Both the position numbers and the translations under genes were made by a program. Positions 34,435 to 43,193 of a stretch of DNA of 64,000 nucleotides are shown in pieces. This DNA is from Vibrio sp. VB16. Its GTDB lineage: Bacteria; Pseudomonadota; Gammaproteobacteria; Enterobacterales; Vibrionaceae. The notes under the pieces are model-generated. The model was given only the letters and a program-made list of their open reading frames with translations, was not told the DNA's origin and did no database searches. The stretch's first letter is position 1, and every line of letters starts with the position of its first letter. The stretch spans positions 806,001 to 870,000 of the forward strand of contig NZ_CP087590.1 of NCBI RefSeq assembly GCF_015594925.2, given 5' to 3'.

Positions 34435-35568
34435 ATGGCTGTTACTGTTAATACCAATGTTTCTGCATTGATTGCACAACGAAATCTAAGTCTGTCAACG
34501 AATATGTTGAATCAGTCTTTAGAACGCTTGTCTTCAGGAAACCGTATTAATAGCGCCAAAGATGATGCCGCAGGCCTACAAATCTCCAATCGCCTCAATT
34601 CTCAGATGCGTGGTTTAGATGTTGCCGTTCGTAATGCAAATGATGGCATTTCTATTATGCAGACAGCAGAAGGCGCCATGAAAGAGACCACTAACATTCT
34701 CCAACGAATGCGAGATCTTTCTCTTCAGTCATCGAATGGTTCGAATAGTAAGTCTGAGCGAATTGCAATTCAAGAAGAGATGTTGGCGCTAGATGATGAA
34801 CTCAATCGTATTGCTGAAACGACATCCTTTGGTGGTAATAAATTACTGAATGGTAATTTTGCGAGTGCGTCCTTTCAAATAGGTGCATCGTCAGGGGAAG
34901 CTGTTCAAGTAAATTTAGAAAACATGCGTTCTGATACGAAGAATATGGGTGGATTTAGCTACATTGCTAACGGATTGGCTGATAAAGAGTGGCAAGTTAA
35001 GCCCAGCCAGAATCATTTGGTTATGCAATTCACCAATAATCATGGTCAAAATGAAATGATTCATATAAAAGCGAAGCATGGCGACGATATTGAGGAGCTA
35101 GCCACTTATATTAATGGACAGACAGATACGGTATCGGCGTCAGTGAATGACGATGGGCAGTTACAGGTATATATAGCAGGTGATAAAGCAGGCGGTAAAA
35201 TAAGTTTTGGAGGTAATCTTGCCAATGAACTTGATATGTCTGGTCCAATTATCGAAACTGTGCATGATTTAGACCTTACCACTGTGGGAGGCTCTCAAAG
35301 AGCCGTTGCCGTTATAGATAGCGCGATGAAGTTTGTTGATAGCCATCGTTCAGAGCTTGGTGCTTATCAAAATAGATTTAGCCATGCGATAAATAATCTC
35401 GATAATATTCACGAGAATATAGCCAGTTCTAAGAGCCGAATCAAAGACACCGACTTTGCTAAAGAAACCACACAGATGATAAAACAGCAAATACTTCAGC
35501 AGGTGAGCACGACTGTTCTAGCACAGGCGAAACAAACGCCTAATTTAGCATTAACCCTGCTGGGCTAA
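34435..35568 (+). CDS. Polar flagellin, copy 1
   Basis: A 377-residue flagellin: conserved N-terminal D0/D1 (VNTNVSALIAQRNLS, LERLSSGNRINSAKDDAAGLQISNRL), a variable centre (about 170-280), and C-terminal D1/D0 ending NLALTLLG. The Vibrio polar flagellins have this length. It is about as diverged from copy 2 as sister Vibrio flagellins are, and its codons look less biased, so it is probably the minor filament protein (FlaE/FlaF-like). Sigma-28 promoter upstream. The genes that usually flank it (flagellar chaperone and cap genes) are absent. Confidence 0.93.
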   Translation: MAVTVNTNVSALIAQRNLSLSTNMLNQSLERLSSGNRINSAKDDAAGLQISNRLNSQMRGLDVAVRNANDGISIMQTAEGAMKETTNILQRMRDLSLQSSNGSNSKSERIAIQEEMLALDDELNRIAETTSFGGNKLLNGNFASASFQIGASSGEAVQVNLENMRSDTKNMGGFSYIANGLADKEWQVKPSQNHLVMQFTNNHGQNEMIHIKAKHGDDIEELATYINGQTDTVSASVNDDGQLQVYIAGDKAGGKISFGGNLANELDMSGPIIETVHDLDLTTVGGSQRAVAVIDSAMKFVDSHRSELGAYQNRFSHAINNLDNIHENIASSKSRIKDTDFAKETTQMIKQQILQQVSTTVLAQAKQTPNLALTLLG

Positions 35569-35697
35569 ATTCAATGACGGCTCTCGGCCGTAAATTCAAG
35601 AACTTTAATCTTTACTTTAAAAAAACGCCTATTTTATTACTCTCTTCACGTTTTCCTCTTGAAAAGCATTTTTTTCTGATTTTGCTAAAATTTTTTC

Positions 35698-35724
35698 TAA
35701 AGAATTCCCAATATAAGCCGTTAT
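35698..35724 (+). promoter_or_regulatory. Sigma-28 promoter of flagellin 2
   Basis: TAAA at 35698 and GCCGTTAT at 35717-35724, 15 bp apart, fit TAAA-N15-GCCGATAA with one change. Start codon 80 bp downstream. Confidence 0.75.
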
Positions 35725-35804
35725 AAAAAGTAACTTTGAGAGAACTACTTGGTTTTCCGAGACGTCGGAAACCGCTTTAACGGAAAATCAATTGGAGAAT
35801 CACC

Positions 35805-36935
35805 ATGGCAGTAAATGTAAATACAAACGTAGCCGCAATGACAGCACAACGTCACTTGTCTGGCGCCGCGAGCGACCTAAACAGCTCAATGGAACGCCTA
35901 TCTTCTGGCTTTAAAATTAACAACGCAAAAGACGATGCAGCGGGTCTACAAATCTCGAATCGTTTGAATGCACAAAGCCGTGGCTTAGACGTAGCAGTAC
36001 GAAATGCAAACGACGGTATTTCGATTGCCCAAACCGCTGAAGGCGCGATGAAAGAAACATCGAACATCCTTCAACGTGTTCGTGACTTGTCACTTCAATC
36101 TGCCAACGGCTCTAACTCAAAACAAGAGCGTGTTGCGATTCAAGAAGAAGTAACGGCACTGAACGACGAATTAAACCGAATAGCGGAAACCACATCATTT
36201 GGTGGTAACAAACTGCTTAACGGCACGCACGGAACGAAATCTTTCCAAATCGGTTCGGATAATGGTGAAGCGGTCATGCTTAGCCTAAAAGACATGCGTT
36301 CAGACAATGCGATGATGGGCGGTAGCGCCTACAAAGCAGAGAATGGTCAAGGTAAAGACTGGGCTGTATCTAAAGATGCAACGATGGTTATAGGCTTGAC
36401 GAACAAATCTGGCGATGTACAAGAATTTACTGTTAATGCGAAAGCTGGCGATGATATTGAAGAACTAGCCACGTACATCAATGGTCAGCAAGATGCCGTG
36501 AGCGCTTCTGTTGATGAAGAAGGTCGTCTACAAGTTTTTGCTGGTAACAACAATGTTGAAGGCGCAGTGTCATTCAGTGGAACCTTAGCGGGTGAGCTTG
36601 GTATGGGCCCAGCAACAGCGGTAACAGTTGATACTCTTGACGTAACTTCTGTCGGTGGAGCGCAAGAAGCGGTCGCCGTTGTTGATGCTGCGATGAAGTA
36701 TGTGGACAGCCATCGAAGTGAGCTTGGTGCATTCCAAAACCGTTTCGACCACGCAATCAATAACCTAGACAACATTAACGAGAATGTTAACGCGTCTAAC
36801 AGCCGAATCAAGGACACGGACTTCGCGAAAGAAACCACTGCGATGACTAAGTCTCAAATTTTGCAACAGGCGTCAACGTCTATACTTGCTCAAGCGAAGC
36901 AAGCACCGAATACAGCACTTAGCCTACTCGGTTAA
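35805..36935 (+). CDS. Polar flagellin, copy 2
   Basis: A 376-residue flagellin very like copy 1 (VNTNVAAMTAQRHLSG ... NTALSLLG), with GDDIEELATYINGQ and LDVTSVGGAQEAVAVVDAAMK in the centre shared by both. Its codon choice is strongly biased to frequent codons, as for highly expressed genes, and it has a strong GGAGAATCACC ribosome site. FlaB/FlaD/FlaA type cannot be settled by eye. Own terminator follows. Confidence 0.94.
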   Translation: MAVNVNTNVAAMTAQRHLSGAASDLNSSMERLSSGFKINNAKDDAAGLQISNRLNAQSRGLDVAVRNANDGISIAQTAEGAMKETSNILQRVRDLSLQSANGSNSKQERVAIQEEVTALNDELNRIAETTSFGGNKLLNGTHGTKSFQIGSDNGEAVMLSLKDMRSDNAMMGGSAYKAENGQGKDWAVSKDATMVIGLTNKSGDVQEFTVNAKAGDDIEELATYINGQQDAVSASVDEEGRLQVFAGNNNVEGAVSFSGTLAGELGMGPATAVTVDTLDVTSVGGAQEAVAVVDAAMKYVDSHRSELGAFQNRFDHAINNLDNINENVNASNSRIKDTDFAKETTAMTKSQILQQASTSILAQAKQAPNTALSLLG

Positions 36936-36967
36936 TTTTGACAGCAACATCCGTTGTCACCTCTTCG

Positions 36968-37002
36968 AACCCAGTCTATATGGCTGGGTTTTTTTGTTTT
37001 AA
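36968..37002 (+). terminator. Terminator after flagellin 2
   Basis: AACCCAG (36968-36974) pairs with CTGGGTT (36984-36990), then TTTTTTGTTTT. Confidence 0.82.
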
Positions 37003-37108
37003 GGAAGCGACTTCCAACCGCATTCAGATGTTTTAAACCGAGAATCGAACAACGTGAGGAATGAGAAAGGGCAAAGTTTGTGCCGCTCTAGCTTTAATAG
37101 ATATAAAA

Positions 37109-37136
37109 AAACCGCTGATGTAAACATCAACGGTTT
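37109..37136 (-). terminator. Terminator after crr
   Basis: A 12-bp stem (37109-37120 with 37125-37136, one wobble pair); read on the minus strand it is followed by a T-run (TTTTTTTAT). Confidence 0.82.
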
Positions 37137-37167
37137 CTATTTCGTTACTAAGCGCTAATCGAATGAA

Positions 37168-37677
37168 TTACTTCGTTACACGTAGAACTGGGTTCTCACC
37201 AACTACAACAGAACCAGAAAGTTTATTTAACTCTTTGATTTCGTCCATGTTAGATATAACCACTGGCGTTAAAGTTGATTTTGCATTTTCTTCTAGGAAG
37301 GCAAGATCAAATTCAATTACTGTGTCGCCTACTTTCACTGATTGACCTTCTTCAGCGATACGCGTAAAACCTTGACCTTTCAGCTCAACAGTATCAATAC
37401 CGAAGTGAACAAACAACTCAACACCGTCATCCGACTCAATAGAGAAAGCGTGGTTTGTTTCAAAGATTTTACCAATAGTTCCGTTTACTGGAGCTACCAT
37501 CTTGTCACCAGAAGGTTTGATCGCGATGCCATCGCCAACAATTTTTTCTGCAAAAACAACATCTGGCACATCTTCGATGTTAACAATTTCACCAGATATT
37601 GGTGCGATGATTTCGATTGCCCCCGCATCAGCGCTATCATCAGATACTAGCTTTTTAAGCTTGTCAAACAGACCCAT
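37168..37677 (-). CDS. crr: PTS glucose-specific IIA component (EIIA-Glc)
   Basis: Phosphocarrier that takes phosphate from HPr, feeds glucose IIBC, and regulates adenylate cyclase and permeases. Active His91 in VELFVHFGIDTVEL and the partner His76 (ETNHAFSI) are in place; N-terminal MGLFDKLKKLVSDD is the membrane-binding tail. 169 residues as in E. coli. Last gene of ptsH-ptsI-crr, with a terminator behind. Confidence 0.97.
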   Translation of the reverse strand: MGLFDKLKKLVSDDSADAGAIEIIAPISGEIVNIEDVPDVVFAEKIVGDGIAIKPSGDKMVAPVNGTIGKIFETNHAFSIESDDGVELFVHFGIDTVELKGQGFTRIAEEGQSVKVGDTVIEFDLAFLEENAKSTLTPVVISNMDEIKELNKLSGSVVVGENPVLRVTK

Positions 37678-37723
37678 GTCGTGCTCCTAAACGTTTAATT
37701 TTATTCTATTCTATTGGATTATA

Positions 37724-39451
37724 TTAGCAGATGGATTTTTCTGCGATAAATTTTTCAACATGAGCTTCAATTTCTGCCGCAGTCGCCATTTCTAAAGCTT
37801 CATCAGCCATAGCTTTTACTTCTGCGTAATCCGCACCACGGATTATTTTCTTAACGCTAGGAATTGAAATACCACTCATACTAAATTCGTCTAGGCCCAT
37901 ACCCAGAAGAAGTAGAGTTGCGCGTTCATCACCAGCCAACTCACCACACATACCAGTCCACTTACCTTCTTTGTGAGAGGCATCAATCACTTGCTTGATA
38001 ACAGTTAATACAGCAGGTGATAGTGGATTGTATAGGTGAGAAATCAGTTCATTACCACGGTCTACAGCTAGAGTATACTGGGTTAAGTCGTTAGTACCAA
38101 TACTAAAGAAAGAAACTTCTTTCGCTAAATGGTGTGCAATTGCCGCTGCTGCTGGAGTTTCGACCATAACACCGATCTCAACTTCTTCGTCAAATGCTAA
38201 GTCTTCAGCACGAAGTTCGGCTTTATACTCTTCAATTGCTTGTTTAAGCTCACGAATCTCTTCAACAGAAATGATCATTGGGAACATGATACGAAGTTTG
38301 CCGTGCGCGGAGGCGCGTAGAATACCGCGAAGTTGGTCACGAAGAATTTCACGACGATCTAAGCTGATTCGAATGGCACGCCAACCAAGGAATGGGTTCA
38401 TTTCTTGGGGTAGGTCTAAATAAGGAAGGTCTTTGTCGCCACCAATATCCATAGTACGGATAATAACGGCTTCGCCTTCCATTGCCTCAGCAACTTCTTT
38501 ATAGGCTTGGTATTGTTCTTCTTCTGTAGGTAGAGAAGTACGGTCCATAAACAGGAATTCAGTACGGTACAGACCCACACCTTCACCACCGTTGCGAAGA
38601 ATACCATCACAATCTTTAACCGTGCCGATGTTACCGCATACTTCAACTCTGTGGCCATCGGTAGTAATAGCAGTAAGATCTTTTAGTTTTGCTAGTTCTT
38701 CTTTTTCTGCGATGAAAGTATCACGGATACGTCGAGCTTCAGTAAGCTCTGCTTCAGACGGGTTAACGATAATGTTGTTGTTGATTGCATCTAGAATCAA
38801 CATGTCACCGTTCTTAACTTGAGCCGTGATATTGTTTGTACCAACAATAGCAGGAAGCTCTAAAGAGCGAGCCATAATGGAGGTGTGTGATGTACGACCA
38901 CCGATGTCACATGCAAAACCCAATACGTAGTCTAGGTTGATTTGTGCAGTTTCAGAAGGCGTTAGGTCGTAAGCGACAAGAATGACTTCTTCGTCGATAT
39001 TGCTAAGAGAGACGAGGTTAATGCCAAGTGCATTTTTTACAAAACGTGAACCGATATCACGGATATCTGTGGCGCGTTCTTTTAGGTACTCATCATCTAA
39101 AGATTCTAGTGCTACCGCTTGCTCTTCAATAACCGTATAGATTGCATTATCTACATGCATCTTGTCATGTTTTACGAGTGTTAAAATTTCTGCCTCTAAC
39201 TCTTCGTCTTCAAGCAACATGATGTGGCCTTCGAAAATGGCTTCTTTTTCTTCGCCAAATGTTTCTAGAGCTTTTTGTTTGACAATATCAAGTTGATGCG
39301 CGGACTTATCACGTGCTTCGTAGAAGCGTTTAACTTCAGCTTCAACTTGGTCGTCAGAAATTGAGTGAGTATTTAGAACAATTTCATCTTCTTGAAGAAG
39401 TAGTGCTTTACCAAAAGCAATACCAGGAGATGCTAGAATGCCGGAAATCAT
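37724..39451 (-). CDS. ptsI: PTS enzyme I (phosphoenolpyruvate-protein phosphotransferase)
   Basis: Autophosphorylates from PEP and passes phosphate to HPr. The active His189 is in GGRTSHTSIMARSL; the PEP-binding domain has GLYRTEFLFMDR and the catalytic Cys in GKWTGMCGELAGD. 575 residues. Precedes crr by 46 bp; a hairpin lies between it and ptsH. Confidence 0.97.
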   Translation of the reverse strand: MISGILASPGIAFGKALLLQEDEIVLNTHSISDDQVEAEVKRFYEARDKSAHQLDIVKQKALETFGEEKEAIFEGHIMLLEDEELEAEILTLVKHDKMHVDNAIYTVIEEQAVALESLDDEYLKERATDIRDIGSRFVKNALGINLVSLSNIDEEVILVAYDLTPSETAQINLDYVLGFACDIGGRTSHTSIMARSLELPAIVGTNNITAQVKNGDMLILDAINNNIIVNPSEAELTEARRIRDTFIAEKEELAKLKDLTAITTDGHRVEVCGNIGTVKDCDGILRNGGEGVGLYRTEFLFMDRTSLPTEEEQYQAYKEVAEAMEGEAVIIRTMDIGGDKDLPYLDLPQEMNPFLGWRAIRISLDRREILRDQLRGILRASAHGKLRIMFPMIISVEEIRELKQAIEEYKAELRAEDLAFDEEVEIGVMVETPAAAAIAHHLAKEVSFFSIGTNDLTQYTLAVDRGNELISHLYNPLSPAVLTVIKQVIDASHKEGKWTGMCGELAGDERATLLLLGMGLDEFSMSGISIPSVKKIIRGADYAEVKAMADEALEMATAAEIEAHVEKFIAEKSIC

Positions 39452-39535
39452 AGCCTTACCTTAATTTGGTCAACTGTAAAAGAGAGTAGAGTGGTTAACT
39501 AAGTATATGTAGTAGAGTTTTGCCGCTAAGTCCAA

Positions 39536-39566
39536 CAAAGCCATTTTGCTTTTAACAAAATGGCCT
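39536..39566 (-). terminator. Hairpin between ptsH and ptsI
   Basis: GCCATTTTG and CAAAATGGC pair (9 bp, extended to ACAA/TTGT with small bulges) around TTAAAAG. No long T-run follows on the minus strand, so it is more likely an attenuator or RNA-processing structure that lets HPr exceed enzyme I. Confidence 0.5.
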
Positions 39567-39588
39567 TGTGTTTTGGAGTGCTTGGCTG

Positions 39589-39846
39589 TTACTCAAGTGT
39601 ATCCATAAGTGCTACTAGGTGGTCTACAGCAGCTTGAGCTTGTGGGCCTTCAGCAGATAGAGTAACAACAGTACCTTTAACTAGGCCTAGAGTTTGAAGC
39701 TTGAATAAGCTTTTTGCGCTAGCGCTTTTACCGTTAGAAGTCACAGTGATATCTGCGTCGAATGATTTAGCTTCTTTAACAAACTGAGCCGCTGGACGAG
39801 TGTGAAGACCGTTTTCCGCAGTGATTTCTACTTGTTTTTGATACAT
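39589..39846 (-). CDS. ptsH: Phosphocarrier protein HPr
   Basis: 85 residues. The active His15 in ENGLHTRPAAQFV and the regulatory-site Ser46 in SAKSLFKLQTLGL are both present. Passes phosphate from enzyme I to sugar-specific IIA proteins. Confidence 0.97.
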   Translation of the reverse strand: MYQKQVEITAENGLHTRPAAQFVKEAKSFDADITVTSNGKSASAKSLFKLQTLGLVKGTVVTLSAEGPQAQAAVDHLVALMDTLE

Positions 39847-40148
39847 GTGATATTACCCCAATCGATTTATTTATTTATTGTTTAAGTACTAGTTTGACTT
39901 AACGATATGTCTTGCTCATAAATACAGAGTAAAAATAAGACATATTTAAAACCATTTACCAGTAAAATAAGATATTTGTATTTAAAATGTACCTTATCTC
40001 TTAATTTTCTATCTATATTGTTTTATTTCTAGCTTCAAAATAAAACATATCCCGATAGTACCAAACGATTTACAGGGATCAACAAAAAAGCCCCATAAAG
40101 GGGCTTTTTTAACGCAAAATTTGATTTAAGCACACTTTTATTACAAAT
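39847..40148. other. Intergenic region upstream of ptsH
   Basis: About 300 bp, A/T-rich, between ptsH and cysK (both on the minus strand). It should hold the pts promoters; I see no convincing CRP site or ORF. The only clear structure is the cysK terminator at 40084-40110. Confidence 0.5.
40084..40110. terminator. Terminator after cysK
   Basis: An 11-bp perfect stem AAAAAAGCCCC-ATAAA-GGGGCTTTTTT, symmetric so active on both strands. Confidence 0.88.
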
Positions 40149-41114
40149 TTACTGCGCGTTTTCTTTTTCTGTAAACAATCCGGAAAATAGAGCCGTACTA
40201 AGGTAGCGTTCACCAGAACTCGGTAATACGGTCACAATCGTCTTACCTTTGAATTCAGGTAATGCGGCAATGCGGTTCGCTGCTACAACGGCTGCACCCG
40301 ATGAAATACCAGCAAGAATGCCTTCTTCTTCCATCAATCGGCGAGCCATTTCAATCGCTTCATCAGATGTGACGGACTCAACGCGGTCAATCAACGACAG
40401 ATCTAGGTTTTCAGGGATAAAACCCGCACCGATACCCTGAATCTTATGTGGGGAAGGTTGGATATCATCACCGGCTAACGCTTGGGCAATCACTGGAGAT
40501 TCTGCAGGTTCAACAGCAATCGAAGTAACCGCCTTGTCTTTGCCTTTGAAGTAGCGTGCGGTGCCGGTGATGGTACCGCCCGTCCCAACGCCAGCTACAA
40601 ATACATCTATTTCACCGTCAGTGGCGTCCCAAAGTTCAGGTCCAGTCGTCTGTTCGTGAACGGCTGGGTTTGCTGGATTATTGAATTGTTGAAGGAGAAG
40701 GTACTTTGCAGGGTCGCTTGCAACAATTTCTTCTGCTTTGGCTATCGCGCCTTTCATACCTTTGGCTGCTTCAGTTAACTCTAGTTTTGCACCGAGTGCT
40801 CTTAGAAGCTTACGACGCTCAAGGCTCATTGATTCTGGCATTGTTAAGGTTATTTTATATCCGCGTGCTGCAGCAACAAATGCTAGAGCAATACCTGTGT
40901 TACCACTTGTTGGTTCGACAAGTTCCACTCCCGCTTTCAATTTGCCAGACTGTTCTGCTTCCCAAATCATGTTTGCACCGATTCGGTCTTTAACACTAAA
41001 GCTTGGATTGCGAGACTCTATTTTGGCTAAAACATTGCCACCACTTACTCTGTTAAGACGAACAAGAGGAGTGTTACCAATTGTTAGAGAGTTATCTTCA
41101 AAAATTTTGCTCAT
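40149..41114 (-). CDS. cysK: Cysteine synthase A (O-acetylserine sulfhydrylase)
   Basis: A PLP enzyme making cysteine from O-acetylserine and sulfide. The Schiff-base Lys42 is in NPSFSVKDRIG; TSGNTGIALA and VGTGGTITGTAR bind substrate and cofactor phosphate. 321 residues. The order cysZ-cysK-ptsHI-crr is the E. coli one. A long antisense ORF inside it is a shadow. Confidence 0.97.
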   Translation of the reverse strand: MSKIFEDNSLTIGNTPLVRLNRVSGGNVLAKIESRNPSFSVKDRIGANMIWEAEQSGKLKAGVELVEPTSGNTGIALAFVAAARGYKITLTMPESMSLERRKLLRALGAKLELTEAAKGMKGAIAKAEEIVASDPAKYLLLQQFNNPANPAVHEQTTGPELWDATDGEIDVFVAGVGTGGTITGTARYFKGKDKAVTSIAVEPAESPVIAQALAGDDIQPSPHKIQGIGAGFIPENLDLSLIDRVESVTSDEAIEMARRLMEEEGILAGISSGAAVVAANRIAALPEFKGKTIVTVLPSSGERYLSTALFSGLFTEKENAQ

Positions 41115-41246
41115 TTATAGTTGTCCTTTTCTACACGCGATTTCATATGTTGTGTTGTTGTTAAGAATAATAAGCCCTATTAAAAAAACCAAAAAGACCC
41201 AAAAGTTATAACATATTAATGAACGTTCGAATTATCGTCATAATTT

Positions 41247-41975
41247 TTAGTGCTTATCTTTAAACTCTTCTACCCACATCACCGTCGCGCCGCATACTGC
41301 AATTGGCATAACGAACAAGTTTAATATAGGTATAGCGGTAAAGAATGCGACACAAACGCCAAAACCATACGCTTTGGATTGATTCTGCTTAAGATCTTGG
41401 CGCATTTCGTGAAATGATACTTTGTGGTTATCAAAAGGATAATCACAATATTGAATAGCCATTACCCATGCAGAGAAGATAAACCAGAGTATCGGGCCTA
41501 TTGTTTGGCCTAAAGCAGGTATAAATAATAAGATAAATAGTCCAATCGCTTTAGGTAGGAAATAGACGATTTTTTGTAGTTCACGAGCAATAATACGCGG
41601 GGTATCTTTAATAATACTAATGAGGTTTTGGTCACTGTCTAACTTGCCACAAAGTTTTTCTTCGACTTTTTCCGCCAGTAATCCATTAAAAGGCGCAGCA
41701 ATTAAGTTTGCTAACGTACTAAAGATATAGGAAAAAGTACCTAAAATAGTAATGGTCAGTACTGGCCATAATAGATACGATAGCCAGGATAGCCAATCTG
41801 GTATATAGGATATCCATCCTGTTATCCAATCGTTAAGATGGGTGAACAGGTAAAAAAGGGCGCTACCGACTAAAAGTATGTTAGCCAGCAAGGGGAAAAG
41901 AACAAATCTGCGAATACCGGGAGTTAAAGCTAGTTTCATTCCTTGGGAAAAATAGCCAAAGCCACTCTGTTTCAT
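41247..41975 (-). CDS. cysZ: Sulfate transporter CysZ
   Basis: A 242-residue inner-membrane protein (EI24 family) that brings sulfate to the cysteine pathway. N-terminal GFGYFSQGMKLALTPGIRRFVLFPLLAN and the central LIAAPFNGLLAEKVEEKL are diagnostic. Divergent from zipA. Confidence 0.95.
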   Translation of the reverse strand: MKQSGFGYFSQGMKLALTPGIRRFVLFPLLANILLVGSALFYLFTHLNDWITGWISYIPDWLSWLSYLLWPVLTITILGTFSYIFSTLANLIAAPFNGLLAEKVEEKLCGKLDSDQNLISIIKDTPRIIARELQKIVYFLPKAIGLFILLFIPALGQTIGPILWFIFSAWVMAIQYCDYPFDNHKVSFHEMRQDLKQNQSKAYGFGVCVAFFTAIPILNLFVMPIAVCGATVMWVEEFKDKH

Positions 41976-42190
41976 TTTTATTTCTCTTTGTGAAATGTTA
42001 GAAAGGTATTGTACCTATGGGTTATGAAACTTTCAAAATGAGAAAATCGTGGTAGCTGTCACATGGTCTTGGCAACTACACGTATTAATTTATTCAAAAA
42101 CTTCATACACTTTTGGTAAAGTAGGTAGATTAACCGAATTATATTCAATTTGATGTTGATTTTTTCATCAGATACAGCAGAGAGTGAACA

Positions 42191-43123
42191 ATGCAGGAAT
42201 TGCGATTAGTACTCATTATAGTTGGTGCGCTAGCCATAGCCGCACTTCTTTTTCATGGGCTTTGGACGAGTAAGAAAGAGAGAAAAAGCAAATTCGCAGA
42301 AAAATCTGTCATTGATAGCGATCGTTTAGAAACGTCTCCGGTGGTTTCTGATGATGATTTTGACGTCGTCTTAGTAGATAAAAAAGAAGCGGCTTTTGGT
42401 GTTGATAGACGATTTTCTCATGATCCACTCGGTGTTGATGACCCTCTTGACGTCGAAGAAGAACTTTCGGCACAAAATAGAAGCGTCGAGGCTGATGATT
42501 TTCCTCACGTCATCTTAAATGATGATATTGATGCTCCGTTAGAGGAAAAAGTCATATTTACCGATGGTGAAGATGAGGTTATTTTTAAACCTAAAAAATC
42601 GCTTTATGAACAAAGTGAACCTAAGCTCACGCCGACGAAAAATGAAGTGGACGACTCCCCAGAATTAGCAGAAGAAAGTGAAGAAGACGATAAAATGCAG
42701 GTTATCGTTATCAATGTTCATTGCTCGGGTGACGAACCGTTTGTTGGGACAAAGCTGTTTGATAGTATGCAACAAAATGGATTGCTTTATGGAGAAATGG
42801 ATATCTTCCACCGCCATAATGATATTTCGGGAACAGGGAAAGTACTTTTCAGTGTTGCGAATATGATGCACCCAGGTACGCTAAAACACGATAACCCAGC
42901 AACCTTTACCACTAAAGGCATCTCGTTTTTTATGACCTTACCTGGTTTTGGTGAAGCGGATCAGAATTTTAAAGTGATGTTAAGAACCGCCCAACAGATC
43001 GCGGACGATTTAGGTGGCAATGTTCTCGATGAACAACGAAACCTCATGACACCGGATAAGCTATTGAGTTTTCATAATCAAATAAGAGCATTTAAGGCTC
43101 GTAGTGCCCAGAAAGAAGTGTGA
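42191..43123 (+). CDS. zipA: Cell division protein ZipA
   Basis: Tethers FtsZ to the membrane. N-terminal transmembrane anchor (about 5-24), a short basic stretch, an acidic Asp/Glu-rich unstructured linker (about 40-165), and a C-terminal FtsZ-binding domain (VIVINVHCSGDEPFVGTKLF to the end). 310 residues. Its start is divergent from cysZ; a terminator-like hairpin separates it from ligA. Confidence 0.95.
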   Translation: MQELRLVLIIVGALAIAALLFHGLWTSKKERKSKFAEKSVIDSDRLETSPVVSDDDFDVVLVDKKEAAFGVDRRFSHDPLGVDDPLDVEEELSAQNRSVEADDFPHVILNDDIDAPLEEKVIFTDGEDEVIFKPKKSLYEQSEPKLTPTKNEVDDSPELAEESEEDDKMQVIVINVHCSGDEPFVGTKLFDSMQQNGLLYGEMDIFHRHNDISGTGKVLFSVANMMHPGTLKHDNPATFTTKGISFFMTLPGFGEADQNFKVMLRTAQQIADDLGGNVLDEQRNLMTPDKLLSFHNQIRAFKARSAQKEV

Positions 43124-43130
43124 TAAAACA

Positions 43131-43155
43131 GGGTTCCGGATGGGGCCCTTTTTTA
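43131..43155 (+). terminator. Terminator/attenuator between zipA and ligA
   Basis: GGGTTCC-GGAT-GGGGCCC (two G-U pairs) followed by TTTTTTAT. Lies 8 bp past the zipA stop and 39 bp before ligA. Confidence 0.7.
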
Positions 43156-43193
43156 TACTATTGAGAAGAAAAAACGGGATTAGGAAAAAAAAC

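Noticed and set aside
36485..36838. 117-codon minus-strand ORF inside flagellin 2
   Set aside because: Ser/Ala/Thr-rich shadow produced by the strong codon bias of the flagellin gene on the other strand.
40738..41211. 157-codon plus-strand ORF
   Set aside because: It is antisense to cysK for most of its length and has low-complexity Leu/Ser content typical of a shadow frame.
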